Of a stretch of DNA of 64,000 nt, positions 34,505 through 47,262 are shown piece after piece. The notes beneath the pieces were generated by a model, which saw only the letters and a list, made by a program, of their open reading frames with translations, made no database searches and had not been told where the DNA came from. A program made the position numbers and the translations under genes. This DNA comes from Alnus glutinosa. Its lineage: Eukaryota > Streptophyta > Magnoliopsida > Fagales > Betulaceae. The stretch spans positions 23,751,501 through 23,815,500 of the forward strand of contig NC_084899.1 of the NCBI RefSeq assembly GCF_958979055.1, in the 5' to 3' direction. The first letter of the stretch is position 1. The number at the start of each line of letters is the position of its first letter.

Positions 34505-35105
34505 GTCGTGTTATGACTTGCATTTCTCAATCGTGAGCCTCATTGCTTTTTTAGCCACACATTTTGTCTCACCTTGTTTTACTTATTGGTGAAGTTTGCT
34601 TCTTGGTTAAGTTTTGAGATTTTACTTCACTCTGAAGTACTTTGACCGGCTCACTTATTTAAAAGACTTGACATTTTCGGTTATTTATGAAAGAAGAGCA
34701 AGAGATGTAGTATCTACGATAAAAGAAAAAAAAGCGAGATACCTGTGAGAGCGTCAAACATCAAACAGAATTACGCACGATGTGCGTTTGTGAGATTTCT
34801 TAATCCCAATCTTTCTCACGCTTGTGGTGTGGCGCAACATTTAGAGAATTTAGAGAAGACTCTTTTGTCATTATTTTGTATAATTCTCTTTTGAGTGAAA
34901 GTGAGATTTGGGTATATTAGGACTTTTCGGTTTGAGTAGTTTTTCTCTGTACTACTCTTTGTATTCTACCTTTTGTTAATGAATATTCTCCAGGTCGTCT
35001 TCGCAAGTGGATGTAGGCTTATTAAGCTGAACCATTTAAATCTTAGTGTTTTGTGTGATTGTGTTATTTTCTATTATGCTATTCTCTGCTTCTTTGGTGA
35101 TCCCT
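34505..35105 (+). mobile_element. Probable solo or truncated Ty1/copia-type LTR
   Basis: Near the end are ttgttaatgaatattctcca, a gtggatgtaggcttattaag block and ctgaaccatttaaatcttag, then gttttgtgtgattgtgttat. This is the usual R/U5 layout of plant copia LTRs. No primer-binding site, gag-pol sequence or second LTR is visible, so the borders are approximate. Confidence 0.45.
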
Positions 35106-35455
35106 AAAATTAGTTTTGTCATGCCACTAAAGACATCATCATCAGAGCATGAGAAAGGTTTAGGGGGGAGCAGAAGGGACACAAGGTCTAGAGGAAAGCC
35201 GAAGAGTCTTTGGGGCAGCAAGCCAATAATATTGATCTATTTTAGTTAATATTTCAAGAGTTGCAAACTCATAAAAATGTTTATCCACAAGCATACCAAT
35301 TAATCTTGATATTGTGAAGCCTAGAAACTATAAAGGTTTTTAGTTCAACTGATATTTGTGCAGCCTTCAGCAACAATTTATCTTGAAAAAAAATTAAAGA
35401 CAAAGGATCTATGTGAAGAAATGGCTGCCGTCTCATGATAAAGAAAACAAGAATA

Positions 35456-38400
35456 TCATGAAGGGGTAGGAGCACCAAGATCTGTTATGAGGAAATGGAG
35501 CTGCCGTCTCAAATACAAAACCTGTAATGGTCATTAAGTTAGAAATAAGAATCAGTTTCTTCATGGTTGTGTATGCTATATTTTGGATTCAAGCACCAAA
35601 AATTATGGTCACCATGAAATTATATGACAGTCTAACTTCTGCAGTGACAGCTTTATCGACAATTCTACACATCTTGAAATCCGTGAATATCAAAAAAGTT
35701 CTACAAGATTTTTGGATTTGATTTAAGATGGTGCCTTAAACCAGTAACTTAACTAAACTAAAGAAATAGAGGAGGTCAATATTAGAATATTAATTAAATG
35801 ACTTAAGTTTTTAGGACAATTGATGATTTAACATGATATTAAAACAAAAATCCTAAGTTCAAGTTGTCTACGTAATTCACTTCTTAGTTCAATTAAATAT
35901 TCCACATGTTAAGCCTCACTTATTAAGGAGTTTAAGCTCACACTTGAGAGTATTGAAAAAGTGATAGAATATTAATTAAAATGATTAAATTCACAATTTC
36001 CTTTCAACTTAAACTTTTGGGATAAATTGTACTTTAACAGTCAAATTAAGTATAACTAGAAACAAAAAAGCATCAATGATGTAGATAGTACCTCATCTTT
36101 AAGTAGAGGGGAAAGATTGTCAGTTGACACAAGACTGTTAATTTCCGCCACTAGTTTCGCTTCTTTAATGCCAGCCCATGTAAGTTGCGGCAAGGCAAAC
36201 AAAAGTACTGTTAAAACATCAGCTGTAGATGGAAGCATTCCAATACAACCACCTTGATCAAAAGCACACAAAGTACTGGGATCAGCTTGACATGAAGGGA
36301 CGAACATATCAACTGCTTGTTCGGTGCCATCAGCAATTACAGTCCCAGATGCCATTATCACAGGCTTTTCATCACTGGCCTTCAAAAGCTTTATATTTGT
36401 TTTCCTACAGCATATTCCACTGGGTTTCCCGGTCAAAAGTTCTGCACCTTGGCAACAAAAACGTGCAGCAATTTCAGGTAACCCATTTTTATCACCCAAA
36501 GATGTGATGTCTTTACAAAATGAATTCTCCGAAGCCAACCATCTTGTGACGTGTCTGAATAGTTCAGTCTGTTGTATTTGTTTCAATATCTCTTCCTGAA
36601 ATCCCAAAGCTTAAAAACTCAAAATCAGAAATTTATTTGTTGTTCATCTTTTTGAGTACAAGAAGTCTAAGAAACTGTAAAATTATTGTACATCCTCTAA
36701 AAGCTCAAAATTCACAGAAAATACTGAATTAGAAAGGAAAAAAGGAATTCAAAGAAGCTATAGAAGACCTTGATTGCGACCCTTCCTCTTTCCTCTTCAC
36801 TTACGATTACACTCCCATTCTCTTGTCTTCGAACTTCTGCAACCCACCTAATAAATTCTCTCAAATCAGCAGGGGGTGATTTGAATATCATAGAGAGTAC
36901 TTTTTGAACATCTTTGAGATCTTCTAACTTCAAGCGGAGGGGGACATCTTCTACTAAGTACTTTGCCAAACTTTTCCAACTATCATGTCTACAACTCTGC
37001 ACAGAATCCAGAGTCACATGCAATGCTAGTTCAGATTTCAAGAGAATAAACAATGCATGTAAAACCATGAAAGATATAACGTCTGTATTTGAGAGACAAA
37101 GAATGCCCATATTTCTTTACCGAATAAAAATAATCAAGTCTTTTCTTTATTTTCCCACGTCTAATTAAAAATATTACATTTCTATTCCAGCTCAACTTTT
37201 GGCCCAAACTAAAATCAATAAGAAGAAAAAGGTATAATATTTTTTAAGAAAAAGGAAAAATAGATTAAAATTAATTTTCTAATGCATAGCTTATAATAAA
37301 CAGTCAAAATAGTTTACAGTTAATTTTTCCTATCATTAGATCATCTTTTCCAAAATTCTGCAATGAGTATTGCATTTCACATAATCTGATTTTCCTTGTC
37401 ATTGCATGATAACTCTTGTAAAAGGGTATGACCATAGCCGAGAGGTACATCTCTAGCCAAAGTCAAATGCTAAAAAAAAATAATAATAAAAAAAGAAAAA
37501 GAAAAAAAAGAAGCACTAACTTCAACACCAATTATAGGTAGTTGGGGCTACTTATCATGGGACTTCAACTTCTAGGGTTGATTGTCAAATTTGTAGTTTA
37601 GGGGGCACATTGCAAATGTTATGAAAGTTGCCACAACTTACGAAGTTTATCCAATTTTCGGTGCTAATCAAAGGTAATGCATAGGGGAGAGAAAAATATA
37701 GCACCAAAATTTCACATAAGCCAACATAATAACAAGGTTATAAGAAATAGAAAAGGCCAACAAAAACAGTACCATAGTATAAAGGATTGACGGTGCTCTG
37801 TGATGCTTTGAAACAATCATGTACCTGAAAAAGTATATTTTAGAATTACTTATCAAAAAAAAAAAAAGTATATTTTAGAATGTAAATAGAATACAAATAA
37901 AACAGCCAAAACCAACATCATAGAATCAAAATTACACGGAGGCAGAATTTAGGCAGAACAAACATAGAAGAAATACCATTCTACTTGAGCTTGCAAATAG
38001 TTATTAAACAAGATTGTAATTGTTTATTAAAGAAACACTGTGCAAACACAAACTTTCAACCAAATTTACAGCCAATGGTCTTAAAAGGGTTGAAAGAAAA
38101 TGAAATAACCGATGTCTAAACATAAATTAGCAGATTAAATATGGCAGCAGTCCTTGATACTTCTATCCATACAAATATGAGACTACTTATCCATATACAA
38201 AGGCCAAACAAAGAGAACTTCATTTGCTAGACCTGCATTGCGTTTAAATATACTAAGCAAAAATCAGCACTAACGGCCATTGTACGTAACTGTAGAAAGT
38301 GAAGATAATCACATAATAGGAATATTTCACCAATGATTTTCTATTTTAACTAAACAATGCATACGATCAGCACAAGTAACTTATGATCTTCACCCAAAAA

Positions 38401-40969
38401 GAAAAAACACAAGTTTCACAAATAATAGATTTGAAAAGGTATACATTTGTATGAATCAAAGAAAGAAATATATAGAATGTCAATGTTATGACCCAGGAAA
38501 GCATTAGTCACATTTGTACTATATCCCAAAAGGACTAGTCGAGGTTACAATTGAAGCACTCTAGAGTTACTTATATAGCCCCAACCTCATCCAGTACACA
38601 ACCAACATGGGACTTAACACATACATGCTTATAATATACTCATTCTATATGGGACTTAACTTTACATTTCAATGTATCATAATCTCCTACACCCAAATCT
38701 CCGACGTCCTTGTCAAGGCCTACGTTGCGCTGCAATGCCCCAATGCTACATGTCAATACTAGGTTGGCTTTGACACCATTTGTCATGACCTAGAAAAGAG
38801 CTAGTTCCATCTCATTATACTCCAAAAGACTAAAGTCACTTATATAGCTTAGTCTCACCTAGTACATAACTAATGAAGGATTTAGGATATACGCACCTTA
38901 CATCCAACGTGAGGACTTAACTTTCACAATCCAAGATATCACAATCAATGCAACTGAGCAATATTTAAACAATCACAAATATAAACAGCTTAACTAATGG
39001 CTTATACTTTGACATGGAGGTTCATAATAGGAGAGCATACCCCCTACGATGTCCTGTTGCTTCATCAATAGTATCCATGGCCTCCCAAAGAAGTGTGATA
39101 GGAACCCAATGAGGAGGATATTTAAATCGAGCAACATCCAATATGAGAACCACATCTCTTTCAGCATGATAGCCCCCAATTGGTGAAAAGTGACCAGTTC
39201 CAGTCTGTTCCAGACAATAAAATGAAAATCAATCCCATCTCAAATTCTAAAAGGTAAGCATACAACAAGGATAAGAAATTTTGTATTTTCAAAGCACAAA
39301 AGACTATAAGCAATTCTATCATGAACCAGAATATAGTCACTATTATATGTCACACAGGAAAATTTAATACTCCACTAACAATTCCTAGACTAGCCCATTC
39401 TGTTCATAATGAGACTATTTCCTTCTTCTTTTTTTCCATGAACCAAAAATGCTTCAACAATTAAAAGAGTACAGGCAACAAAGCTAACTGCTACAATTGC
39501 TTTGGAAAGTTGTCACATACTTCTAAAATGCAAATGGTCAGTCTTGCCTATTAACAGTAAAGATGAAAACAGCATAAATATACACTAAAAAGATTTATCA
39601 AAGGCACAGTTCAGACGAATACATCAGACCCAATAGTGCAGGTGCAAGGGTCTTCGAGCCGAATTTGATGAAAATTAAAGTAAAAATTATATTGCCTTTT
39701 TTATGTATCTATAAGTGCATAATGGTTATGTACCTCAGAAATCATGTGTCTAACAAGGTTATCAGTATTGACAAATTTTGTAACATGTTCTATATCCATC
39801 AGCAAACAGTAAGGATACATCATATTTTAAGTACCATTAACACTTTACCTTTTGGCAAACACAGATAACAATGATTCATGGGCATAAATCATTTTTTGCC
39901 TTGGACATAGGATTTTTTTTCTTTTTCAAAAGTATCCCCAAGAATAAAGAACATAACATAAAAGAAGAAAAGTTAGTGATTAGACAGTAATATGGATAAG
40001 CTCACAAGACCTGCTTAAAGACTCCTCTATGGTACGACGTGATCACATGACAATCCTCTGAAGAAGAACATGAGATTATGTGCTTGCGGAAGTCATCAAT
40101 GGTTCTTTCACTAGTTCGAAAAGCTTCAACTTTAGCTCCATTGCAGTGTGCCAAACATGCAACTTTGCCAAATGTGATGCCTTCAGCTTTTATCTTTGCC
40201 AAAGGCTCGCAACAGTCTAGCATCGAGTCATCAAACCATCTCCAAGGGCCTACATACAAAACTATAAGTTGTATGCAAAGGAGGCAAAATGGTTAAGATT
40301 TTAAAAACTCCATCATGGAGTTGCCTAGAAAATCTAGAGAATTCTAATCCCCAATTTTCATTCACTCCGCAGATCCAAATGATGGCTTAATGTAATAAAA
40401 GAGCGATAAAAGTACGACATATATCATACACATTACATCAATGGAAAATTTCAAGCTCCACAATCTGTTCCCTCAATTGCAATGACCCTCCCAAAAATCC
40501 ACTCTTCAAGTAGTAATATCAGACAAATTGCTCAGCATACTTAATTTTGTACACTCTTAATGTAAATTCTTGACAATTTACTAACCGATTACCATCACCT
40601 ATGACACATAATACATACAAACCACACATACCACTCATTTCTGTTTATACTACTGGATTCCATCAAACGTGAAACTAAACTTAAAAAAATAATTTATTAT
40701 TTTTTTTTTAAAAAAAAAAAAACTAATTTTGCACTATTGCTTAAAAAAACTGACATACCTTTCCATTTTCTGCCGGGATCGATGGCGAGCGCGTTGAGGA
40801 CCACAGCGAGGGTGGCGAGCCCGCAATACGCAGGCTCCGACTGCGTTTGGTAGTACGATATCAGCTTGAAAAAACCCTCCATTGTTCCACCTCCTAACGC
40901 CTCCGCAAACAGCTTCTACAGCAACATAACATTCACACACACTCAAACAAAATACATTCAACTTCAGAG

Positions 40970-41057
<88 letters not shown>

Positions 41058-41147
41058 ACGTACCTTGCCTTCGGGGGAAGCGAATTCTATTGCCGGCGGA
41101 GAAGGGAGGGATCTGCGGTACAGACCCGGCAACGGCGTCGTCGACAT
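35456..41147 (-). CDS. PCS: Phytochelatin synthase, copy 1 (downstream)
   Basis: Eight exons on the minus strand: 41147-41064, 40915-40759, 40249-40011, 39204-39041, 37824-37773, 36996-36769, 36595-36092 and 35521-35456. They join in frame to 497 aa. The N-terminal papain-like domain is intact: [28 protein letters not shown] (Cys59), [17 protein letters not shown] (His165) and [14 protein letters not shown] (Asp183), the catalytic triad equivalent to Cys56/His162/Asp180 of Arabidopsis PCS1. The enzyme joins gamma-Glu-Cys units from glutathione into phytochelatins that bind Cd, As and Zn. The C-terminal sensor half is altered: where copy 2 has CCQETCIKC this copy has CCRKTNIKL, and the last exon is short ([21 protein letters not shown]). 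It is the downstream member of a head-to-tail pair. Intron 1 has a long GA repeat and intron 4 a dispersed repeat. Probably active in its core but with changed metal sensing (inference). Confidence 0.94.
35780..35970. repeat. Dispersed repeat in PCS copy 1 intron 7
   Basis: Contains taacatgatattaaaacaaa, cctaagttcaagttgtctac and tattaaggagtttaagctca cacttgagag. This resembles a repeat fragment common in dicot genomes (acatggtatcagagc...ttcaa... followed by a ttaaggagtttgagcccaca end). Class uncertain. Confidence 0.4.
38488..38950. repeat. Dispersed repeat, two diverged copies, PCS copy 1 intron 4
   Basis: The first copy (from 38488) reads atgacccaggaaagc, cccaaaaggactagtcgagg, acttatatagccccaacctc and catgggacttaac. 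A second, shorter copy (from about 38784) reads atgacctagaaaagagctag, cttatatagcttagtctcac and gaggacttaac. Both are in the same orientation. A related fragment occurs at 44800-44870 in PCS copy 2. Non-coding. Confidence 0.55.
40976..41054. repeat. (GA)n microsatellite, about 39 units, in PCS copy 1 intron 1
   Basis: Uninterrupted GA dinucleotides ending nine bases from the 5' splice site of intron 1 (exon 1 ends at 41064). On the transcribed strand it is a (UC)n tract immediately after the donor. Copy 2 has no such tract. Confidence 0.95.
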
Positions 41148-41418
41148 TCTTCGTTTGAGGATGGAATTTGTTTGGCTGAGAATTGAATTCCTGGGAATCG
41201 GATTTTCTATTTACTTAACTTTTACATTGAGAATTTTTTATGCTGGGAAAGCTTGACCGTACTTTGATGCTGGACTGGTAGTGGAACGGTGGTCCGCTTG
41301 TGAGGGCGGGCATGGCTTGGACCTTTGACCTTTCTGCTTTCTATTTCCCTTTACCTTTCTTTTATTTCTTCTTTATTGTTGGGCTGAGTCAAAAGTGGAT
41401 GGAATGCTTTAAATAAAT

Positions 41419-41880
41419 GGAAAATTGCATCATTGTGATTTGTGAATGGCCGAAATGATAAATTGCTACATGTAAACATCAAGACGAATTTACGCTTTTT
41501 TTTGTTTGCCTAATTTATAAATTATTTTTTGAAGTTAAATTTTATTATAAAAATTTAAAATATTTCGTTAGGTGTTCCGTCACTGTCAATAAAATAGCGA
41601 CATGTGTCTCGTAATAATAAAATATAAATATATAAAACTTTAAAAATTATTTTTAAAAAAAAAAAATTGAAAAAAAGGAAAGGAGTGACCTACGAGCCAC
41701 TCCTAACCAATGGTACTGACGTGGCACCTAACGAAGTCTGTCAAACATTTTAACGAAATATGACTCTAGAGAATTATTTGTAAATTAAGCCAACCACATG
41801 AATTTATGAATTCATTTTGATATCACAGGAAGCGATTTGTCATTTAGGTCAACGACATTGACCAATTGTGCAATTTTCCC
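41419..41880. mobile_element. Non-autonomous TIR element, about 460 bp
   Basis: The left end ggaaaattgcatcattgtga is inverted at the right end as gaccaattgtgcaattttcc; the subterminal blocks aatgataaattgct and agcgatttgtcattt also match as inverted copies. A related left end appears at 20701 (ggataattgcactactggtc). No coding sequence. Confidence 0.65.
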
Positions 41881-42009
41881 TTTAATAAAGATATGGTTAA
41901 TTTTTATTTTTTTTAAAAAAAAAGGGATGGTCCATATGTTTATCAAAATACTTAAGTATTAGAATTGATAAAATTGCTTCTTCTACTTTCTGAGTTTATA
42001 GGAAGAAAA

Positions 42010-42110
42010 ATGTTATACACCACAAACCACACTTTTATTTTCCTTTGTTAATGTGACATTGACCGAATCATATCAACAAAATGAATATAAGGATGTGGTA
42101 TATAACATTA
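42010..42110. mobile_element. Short palindromic MITE
   Basis: The ends atgttatacaccacaaacca and gatgtggtatataacatt are near-perfect inverted copies about 100 bp apart. Non-coding. Confidence 0.55.
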
Positions 42111-42523
42111 AACAAGAGTAGTCCTTTTGTTTATTTGCCATCAGGCTTACTTGCTATTTGTATAAATATTCAAAAAAAAAAAAAAAAAAAAAAGCCACAT
42201 AAAACCTATCAAACATTGTCACATGTACATCTTTATCATATCAGAATATCCATTAAAAAACACGAAGGATAACAATGAGGAAAATCCTCTACTAAGGTAG
42301 TGGTGAAGTTCCCCATCAACCCACCCGCGGAGATGGCCAAAAAACTAATTGTAATGCGTTAATTTTTTTTTTTTTTTTAATTTTTTTTTTTTTCTATTGA
42401 TAAGTTGAATAGTTCTTCAGTGGTGATGTGGAAAATTTGTATGCCATTGGATAAATCAAAACAATCTTAGCTCTTGCCACAATTGCAGGGATCCAGAGGT
42501 CCAAACAGTCGCCATTAGCATCC

Positions 42524-42533
<10 letters not shown>

Positions 42534-42554
<21 letters not shown>

Positions 42555-42556
42555 GG
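42534..42556. repeat. G23 homopolymer after a T run
   Basis: Twenty-three consecutive G residues follow directly on a run of T. Such long G runs are rare in plant DNA and hard to sequence, so the exact length, or the join itself, may be an assembly artefact. Confidence 0.9.
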
Positions 42557-42970
42557 AATCTCCAACAATTGCGACAAGCAATTGAGAGAGGTAGATAGAC
42601 CCCATCAAGGGCCTCTTACAATTGCAGTCGGGTAGGCTACAATCCGATCAAGAGATCGTAGTCAATCCCAATCCACCTTGTATATAGTTGTAATAGCCAA
42701 CGGATCAAAAATCCGATGATCTAAGAATCATTATCCTAATTTTGCATATAACATTCCTCAAAACAAATACAATTTCCTATCAATTCAGTTGGTATGAAGA
42801 ACTATTGCCTCTTAACCGCCACATTTCAATGCCGGGAGATTCATGTTGCTTCTCAACAAATATCCTAGAAATGGGTTGTAAATAGCTAACACTCTACGTT
42901 CTTATAGTGGGTAAGACAGTGCTCGTTGGTTAGACCTATAATTACAGAGAAAAATGAGGAAAACCGGATG

Positions 42971-45900
42971 CTAAGAGAGGGGTGCACCAAGATCCACATC
43001 AACCTTGTTCTCTTGGCATCTCTTGAGAAGGTAGAGCTGGCGTCTTAAGTGCAAAACCTGCCGTACCAAAAGATGAGAAACCTTTGAAATTAGAGTACAA
43101 TACAGGGTAAAATAAGCAGCAGAAAACTAATTAGGGCACTGCAACATGTTGAAAAATCAAGTAATCGTCTGTCTCTCAACAAAACGTTTGCAGTATTTCT
43201 AGGTGTTGATCTCATGCATAATTTCTTGACTTGTATATGGCAAGAAATCCAGATCAGCTCCAAGATGCAACAAGCATGAATAACACTTTGAAGTTTGAAC
43301 AACCACAAATTCCACATAAAAGTGCCAAACCATCACAACAGAAGCGAGACTTTTAATTACCTCTTCTTGAAGCAAGGTGGGAAGATTTTCGGTCAAAACA
43401 AGGATGGAAATTTCCTGCAGAAGCTTCTCATTCTTTATACCAGACCATGTTTCTGGAGGCAATGCCAGTAAAAGTGCCGTCAGAACATCATTACTAGCTG
43501 GATGTATCCCACTGTAATTGCTTGAGGCAGAGCAACAGCAACCGAGTTTCGTACGGGATGAAGGAACCAGCACATCAACCCCATGCTCTCTCTTTCCATT
43601 TACTACTGTCCCAGAAACTACTGTAACAGGCTTGTCACCATTAGCTTTCAAGCATTTTATGCATGTTTCCTGACAGCAATACTTGTCTGAGGAGCCAGAT
43701 CTCCCAGCCAAAATTTCTGCCCCTAGGCAACAAACTCTTGCAGCGATGTCAGGAAAATCATCCTGATGACTTAAAGGCAGCAAGTTCCGGCAGCATGAAT
43801 TTGTTGAAGATAAAAATGCAGCTACATGTTTAAAGAGGCCAGTCTCCTGCACCTGTTTTAATACCTCTTCCTGCAATAACAAATCTTGTGTTTAACACCT
43901 CTTCAGAGGAAAGTAAATAAACTGCATAATTGATATCTGATCATCAAAGGAAAAAGAGAAATGTGTAAATGGACTTGGAACTTCTATAACACCTTGACAG
44001 CAACCCTGGCTTTCTCCTCTGGGCTCAAACTTTGATCACCATCCTCTCGTCTCCGAACCTCTGCAACCCACTTGATGAACTCCCCAAAATTTGATGGGAG
44101 TGATGTGAAAATAACAGAGAGAACTTTTTGAATATCTGTCGCATCCACTGACTTTAAGAGAAGAGAAACATCATGCATGAGGTATTTTGCAATACCGACC
44201 CAACTCTCATTTTTACAGCTCTGCAAAGAAGTTCCCGGATGATATATATGTTCATATATATAACAACTGACAATCAGGTGGATGAGTGAGACAAACTCAT
44301 AAACAATTAAAACTCTATCCTGAAGTTTGTCATACCAGGGTATAAAGCAGTCCTGGCTCCCTGTGAGGCCTAGATATCAGCATGAACCTGATAAAAGTAT
44401 AAAACTTCAGACCCCAATACATGATTGACATGGAATGCACCTTGAGAGTTAACAAAGTCAATGGAAAAGCAACAATGAAAGAAGATTACAGCATGCAAAA
44501 GCAACGATTAATTTGAGTACTAGTCAAGGCTTTTTTTATTGGATTCCTGGATCAATGAAATCAAAAGCAGATTTACAAACAAAGCAGCACTTGTGTTTGT
44601 TGAAGATGCATGGAAGAATTAGCTGAATCTCTATATGTAGGCTTTTAAGCTGGGGTTTCTGCTATCTGTGTCTGGATATTCTTGGTTTCTTCCCCTTGCC
44701 TTAAGATGAATTCCTTTCTCCTACTATAATCTCCTTTCATTCATTTTGATACAAAACTAAGGTAGAGCTCACCTTTGAAAATCGGCTTTCATGGGGAGGG
44801 TGTCTAACAACTTATATACACATAGCTAAGATTGCACTTAAGCCATATGGGACACTTAGGATCGTAACACATTTGTTATCCAAAAGAAATTGATAAAAGC
44901 TAAAAAAGAAAAGAAAAGAATAATCCAGGGAAAATAATGTCTAGTGACCGAGGGAGGCGGAAAGAGACAACACATCTAGTTGTATTGTGTTGCCTGAGAA
45001 CTTCATATACTGAATCAATCAAACTCTTGACACTATTATTTTAACATCAAGAAGAAATAAGGAAATTACCAACTATCATAGAGAGCCCAGATATATATAT
45101 ATATATATATATATTCCTTCAAATTAAAGATAATATTAACATTTCAGTGCTTTAACAAAAATGGATTCATTTTTTATCCAGAATAAGGGCTCCCCAAGTC
45201 AGTGGCATATATCTATTGACAATGGTTTCACAAAACTTTTAATTGAGTAGTCAGCTGCTCCGCTATAAAACCGAAATGTCATCAGCTAATTGCAACCCTG
45301 ACTAACCACTTTGATGATTATTGATCATGTATTGAACAGAGGTAAGAAAGTCCATCAATGCAGTTTCTCCAGGAAAAGAAATACTCAAGAAATTAATTTC
45401 TTGTAACATATATATCTGATATCATTGTGTTTAGGTGATATAATAAATTTGACTAAAGAAAACATACATGAAAGCCTACCCTCTCTGTTGTCCAGTTGTT
45501 TCATCAACATAACCCATTGCTTCCCAAAGGAGTGTGAGAGGAACCCAATGAGGAGGATATTTAAATCGTGCAACGTCCAATATAAGCGCCATGTCCCTTC
45601 CAGCATGATAACCGCCAATAGGTGAAAAATGACCAGTTCCTGTCTGCCAACAATTTTTATGGATATTTTCATCAATTGTTTTACATGTAAAATAGTGTCT
45701 CAAAATTGGTACTATTATTCAGCTACTTCAGATACTGAATCGTCAACAAAAAATCTCATAATTCTTGTTTATGATACCACAAATTTCAAAATGGTAAACA
45801 ATATATCACAATGCTCATGCAAAATACAGGTCAACAATGCATGATCAAACTCACAATTTAAGAATTTGTTATTAACAAAAAAACAGGCACTCAGATATAG

Positions 45901-47262
45901 AGAGAATAAGATGATGAATAGAATCAAAAGAGGTTGCATTGCTCACCTGCTGGAGAGCTGATCTATCATATGATGAGATCACATGACAGTCATCAGAAAT
46001 GGAACATTTCATGACATATTTACGGAATTCATCGATGGTGCTTTGATTTGCACGAAACGCTTCAACTTTTGCTCCAGCACAGTGCGCCAAACATACGAGC
46101 TTCCCAAATGAGATGCCTGTAGCTTTGACCTTTTCTAAAGGTTCACAGCAGTCTAGCATAGATTCATCGAACCATCTCCAAGGCCCTGTTAGATACAGTA
46201 ACAAAAACGTACTAAACGGTGGTTATTAGCATCATATTAACTAAATATTAAGCATAAACATTCAGGCCCCTTAGAAACAAACTCCGTATAATAACTAACT
46301 GCTGGCCCAAACAATTGGAACGTTAAAATTCTATTAGATGTGAATAACTTGGATCTTACCCTTCCACTTTCTTCCAGGATCAATCGCAAGGGCATTCAAT
46401 GCCATGGACAGGCTGGCCAGTCCACAATATGCAGGCTCTGATTGCGTCTGAAAATAAGAAATCAACCTATAAAAACCTTCCATTGTCCCACTCTGGATGG
46501 CCTCAATGAAAAGTTTCTGCAATCACAAAAAAAAAAAAAAAAAACAAAACACACACACGGGGTTAGTTGGCTGGTACAAACCAAAAAATGACTACTCTAA
46601 ATATCTCAGAATACATACAGTTATATACTGACATTGTCACCAATAACAAAAATTGTTCATCTTCTGGCAAAACCCAAAATCTAAAACAAGAAAATTACCC
46701 ATTAAAAAACACCCAGAAACTCAAACAGCCATAGATAGGATAAACCCACAATACAATCACTTCATACACTTACTTTACTTCTAAATACACATTGAGGGTC
46801 ATCCAATAATCTCAAACTAGCACAATTCAAAAAATTAAAACTTCACCCAGAAAGCTATTAGAATATAAACTACAACAAAAGCAAATTGATACGATTATTA
46901 TATTTATCCACACAACACCCACATCTATATTATTAAACTCAGAGAGAAAGTGGACCATCGTCCCCACATTGCTTTGTATATAAAAAAGAACGTTAATCTC
47001 TTTTCTTTTCTTTTCATTTTTAGCAATTAATTTAAGGCAGAAATCCGAAACGCACCACCACAACATCACACGCAAATAAACAGCGTAAACCCAGAAAACC
47101 CATTAGCTTGTTATCATCGAAATCATCAACATTTTGTTTAAAAAAAAGTGAATTTCAGGAACTGCAGAGGAGCGAATCGTAACTGACCTTGCCTTCATGG
47201 GAAGCGAAATCGAATGCTGGAGGAGAAGGGAGTACTCGTCGGTACAACCCCGCCATAGCCAT
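42971..47262 (-). CDS. PCS: Phytochelatin synthase, copy 2 (upstream)
   Basis: Eight exons on the minus strand: 47262-47188, 46516-46360, 46185-45947, 45643-45480, 44387-44336, 44220-43993, 43870-43361 and 43057-42971. Exon sizes 2-6 are identical to copy 1 (157, 239, 164, 52, 228). They join to 503 aa beginning [19 protein letters not shown]. The catalytic triad falls exactly on the Arabidopsis PCS1 numbering: Cys56 ([10 protein letters not shown]), His162 ([10 protein letters not shown]) and Asp180 (LILDVARF). The C-terminal half is cysteine-rich as in classical metal-responsive synthases: [24 protein letters not shown] and a CCC at about GCCCSASS. The last exon is full length ([18 protein letters not shown]...). 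Makes phytochelatins from glutathione in the cytosol when metal thiolates are present. This is the more canonical of the two paralogues. The orphan exon 1 at 49264-49356 lies 2 kb upstream in the same orientation and could serve as an alternative first exon. Confidence 0.95.

Larger units (their letters stand above)
41148..42970. other. Spacer between the two PCS genes
   Basis: Holds the promoter of copy 1 (41148 upward; no clear TATA box), a TIR element (41419-41880), a palindromic MITE (42010-42110), a G23 run (42534-42556) and AT-rich filler. No gene seen. Confidence 0.5.

Noticed and set aside
35461-35520. A second last exon for PCS copy 1 in the partly repeated stretch at 35420-35450
   Set aside because: The stretch repeats part of exon 8 (ggctgccgtctcat) but lies after the stop codon and has no acceptor in frame.
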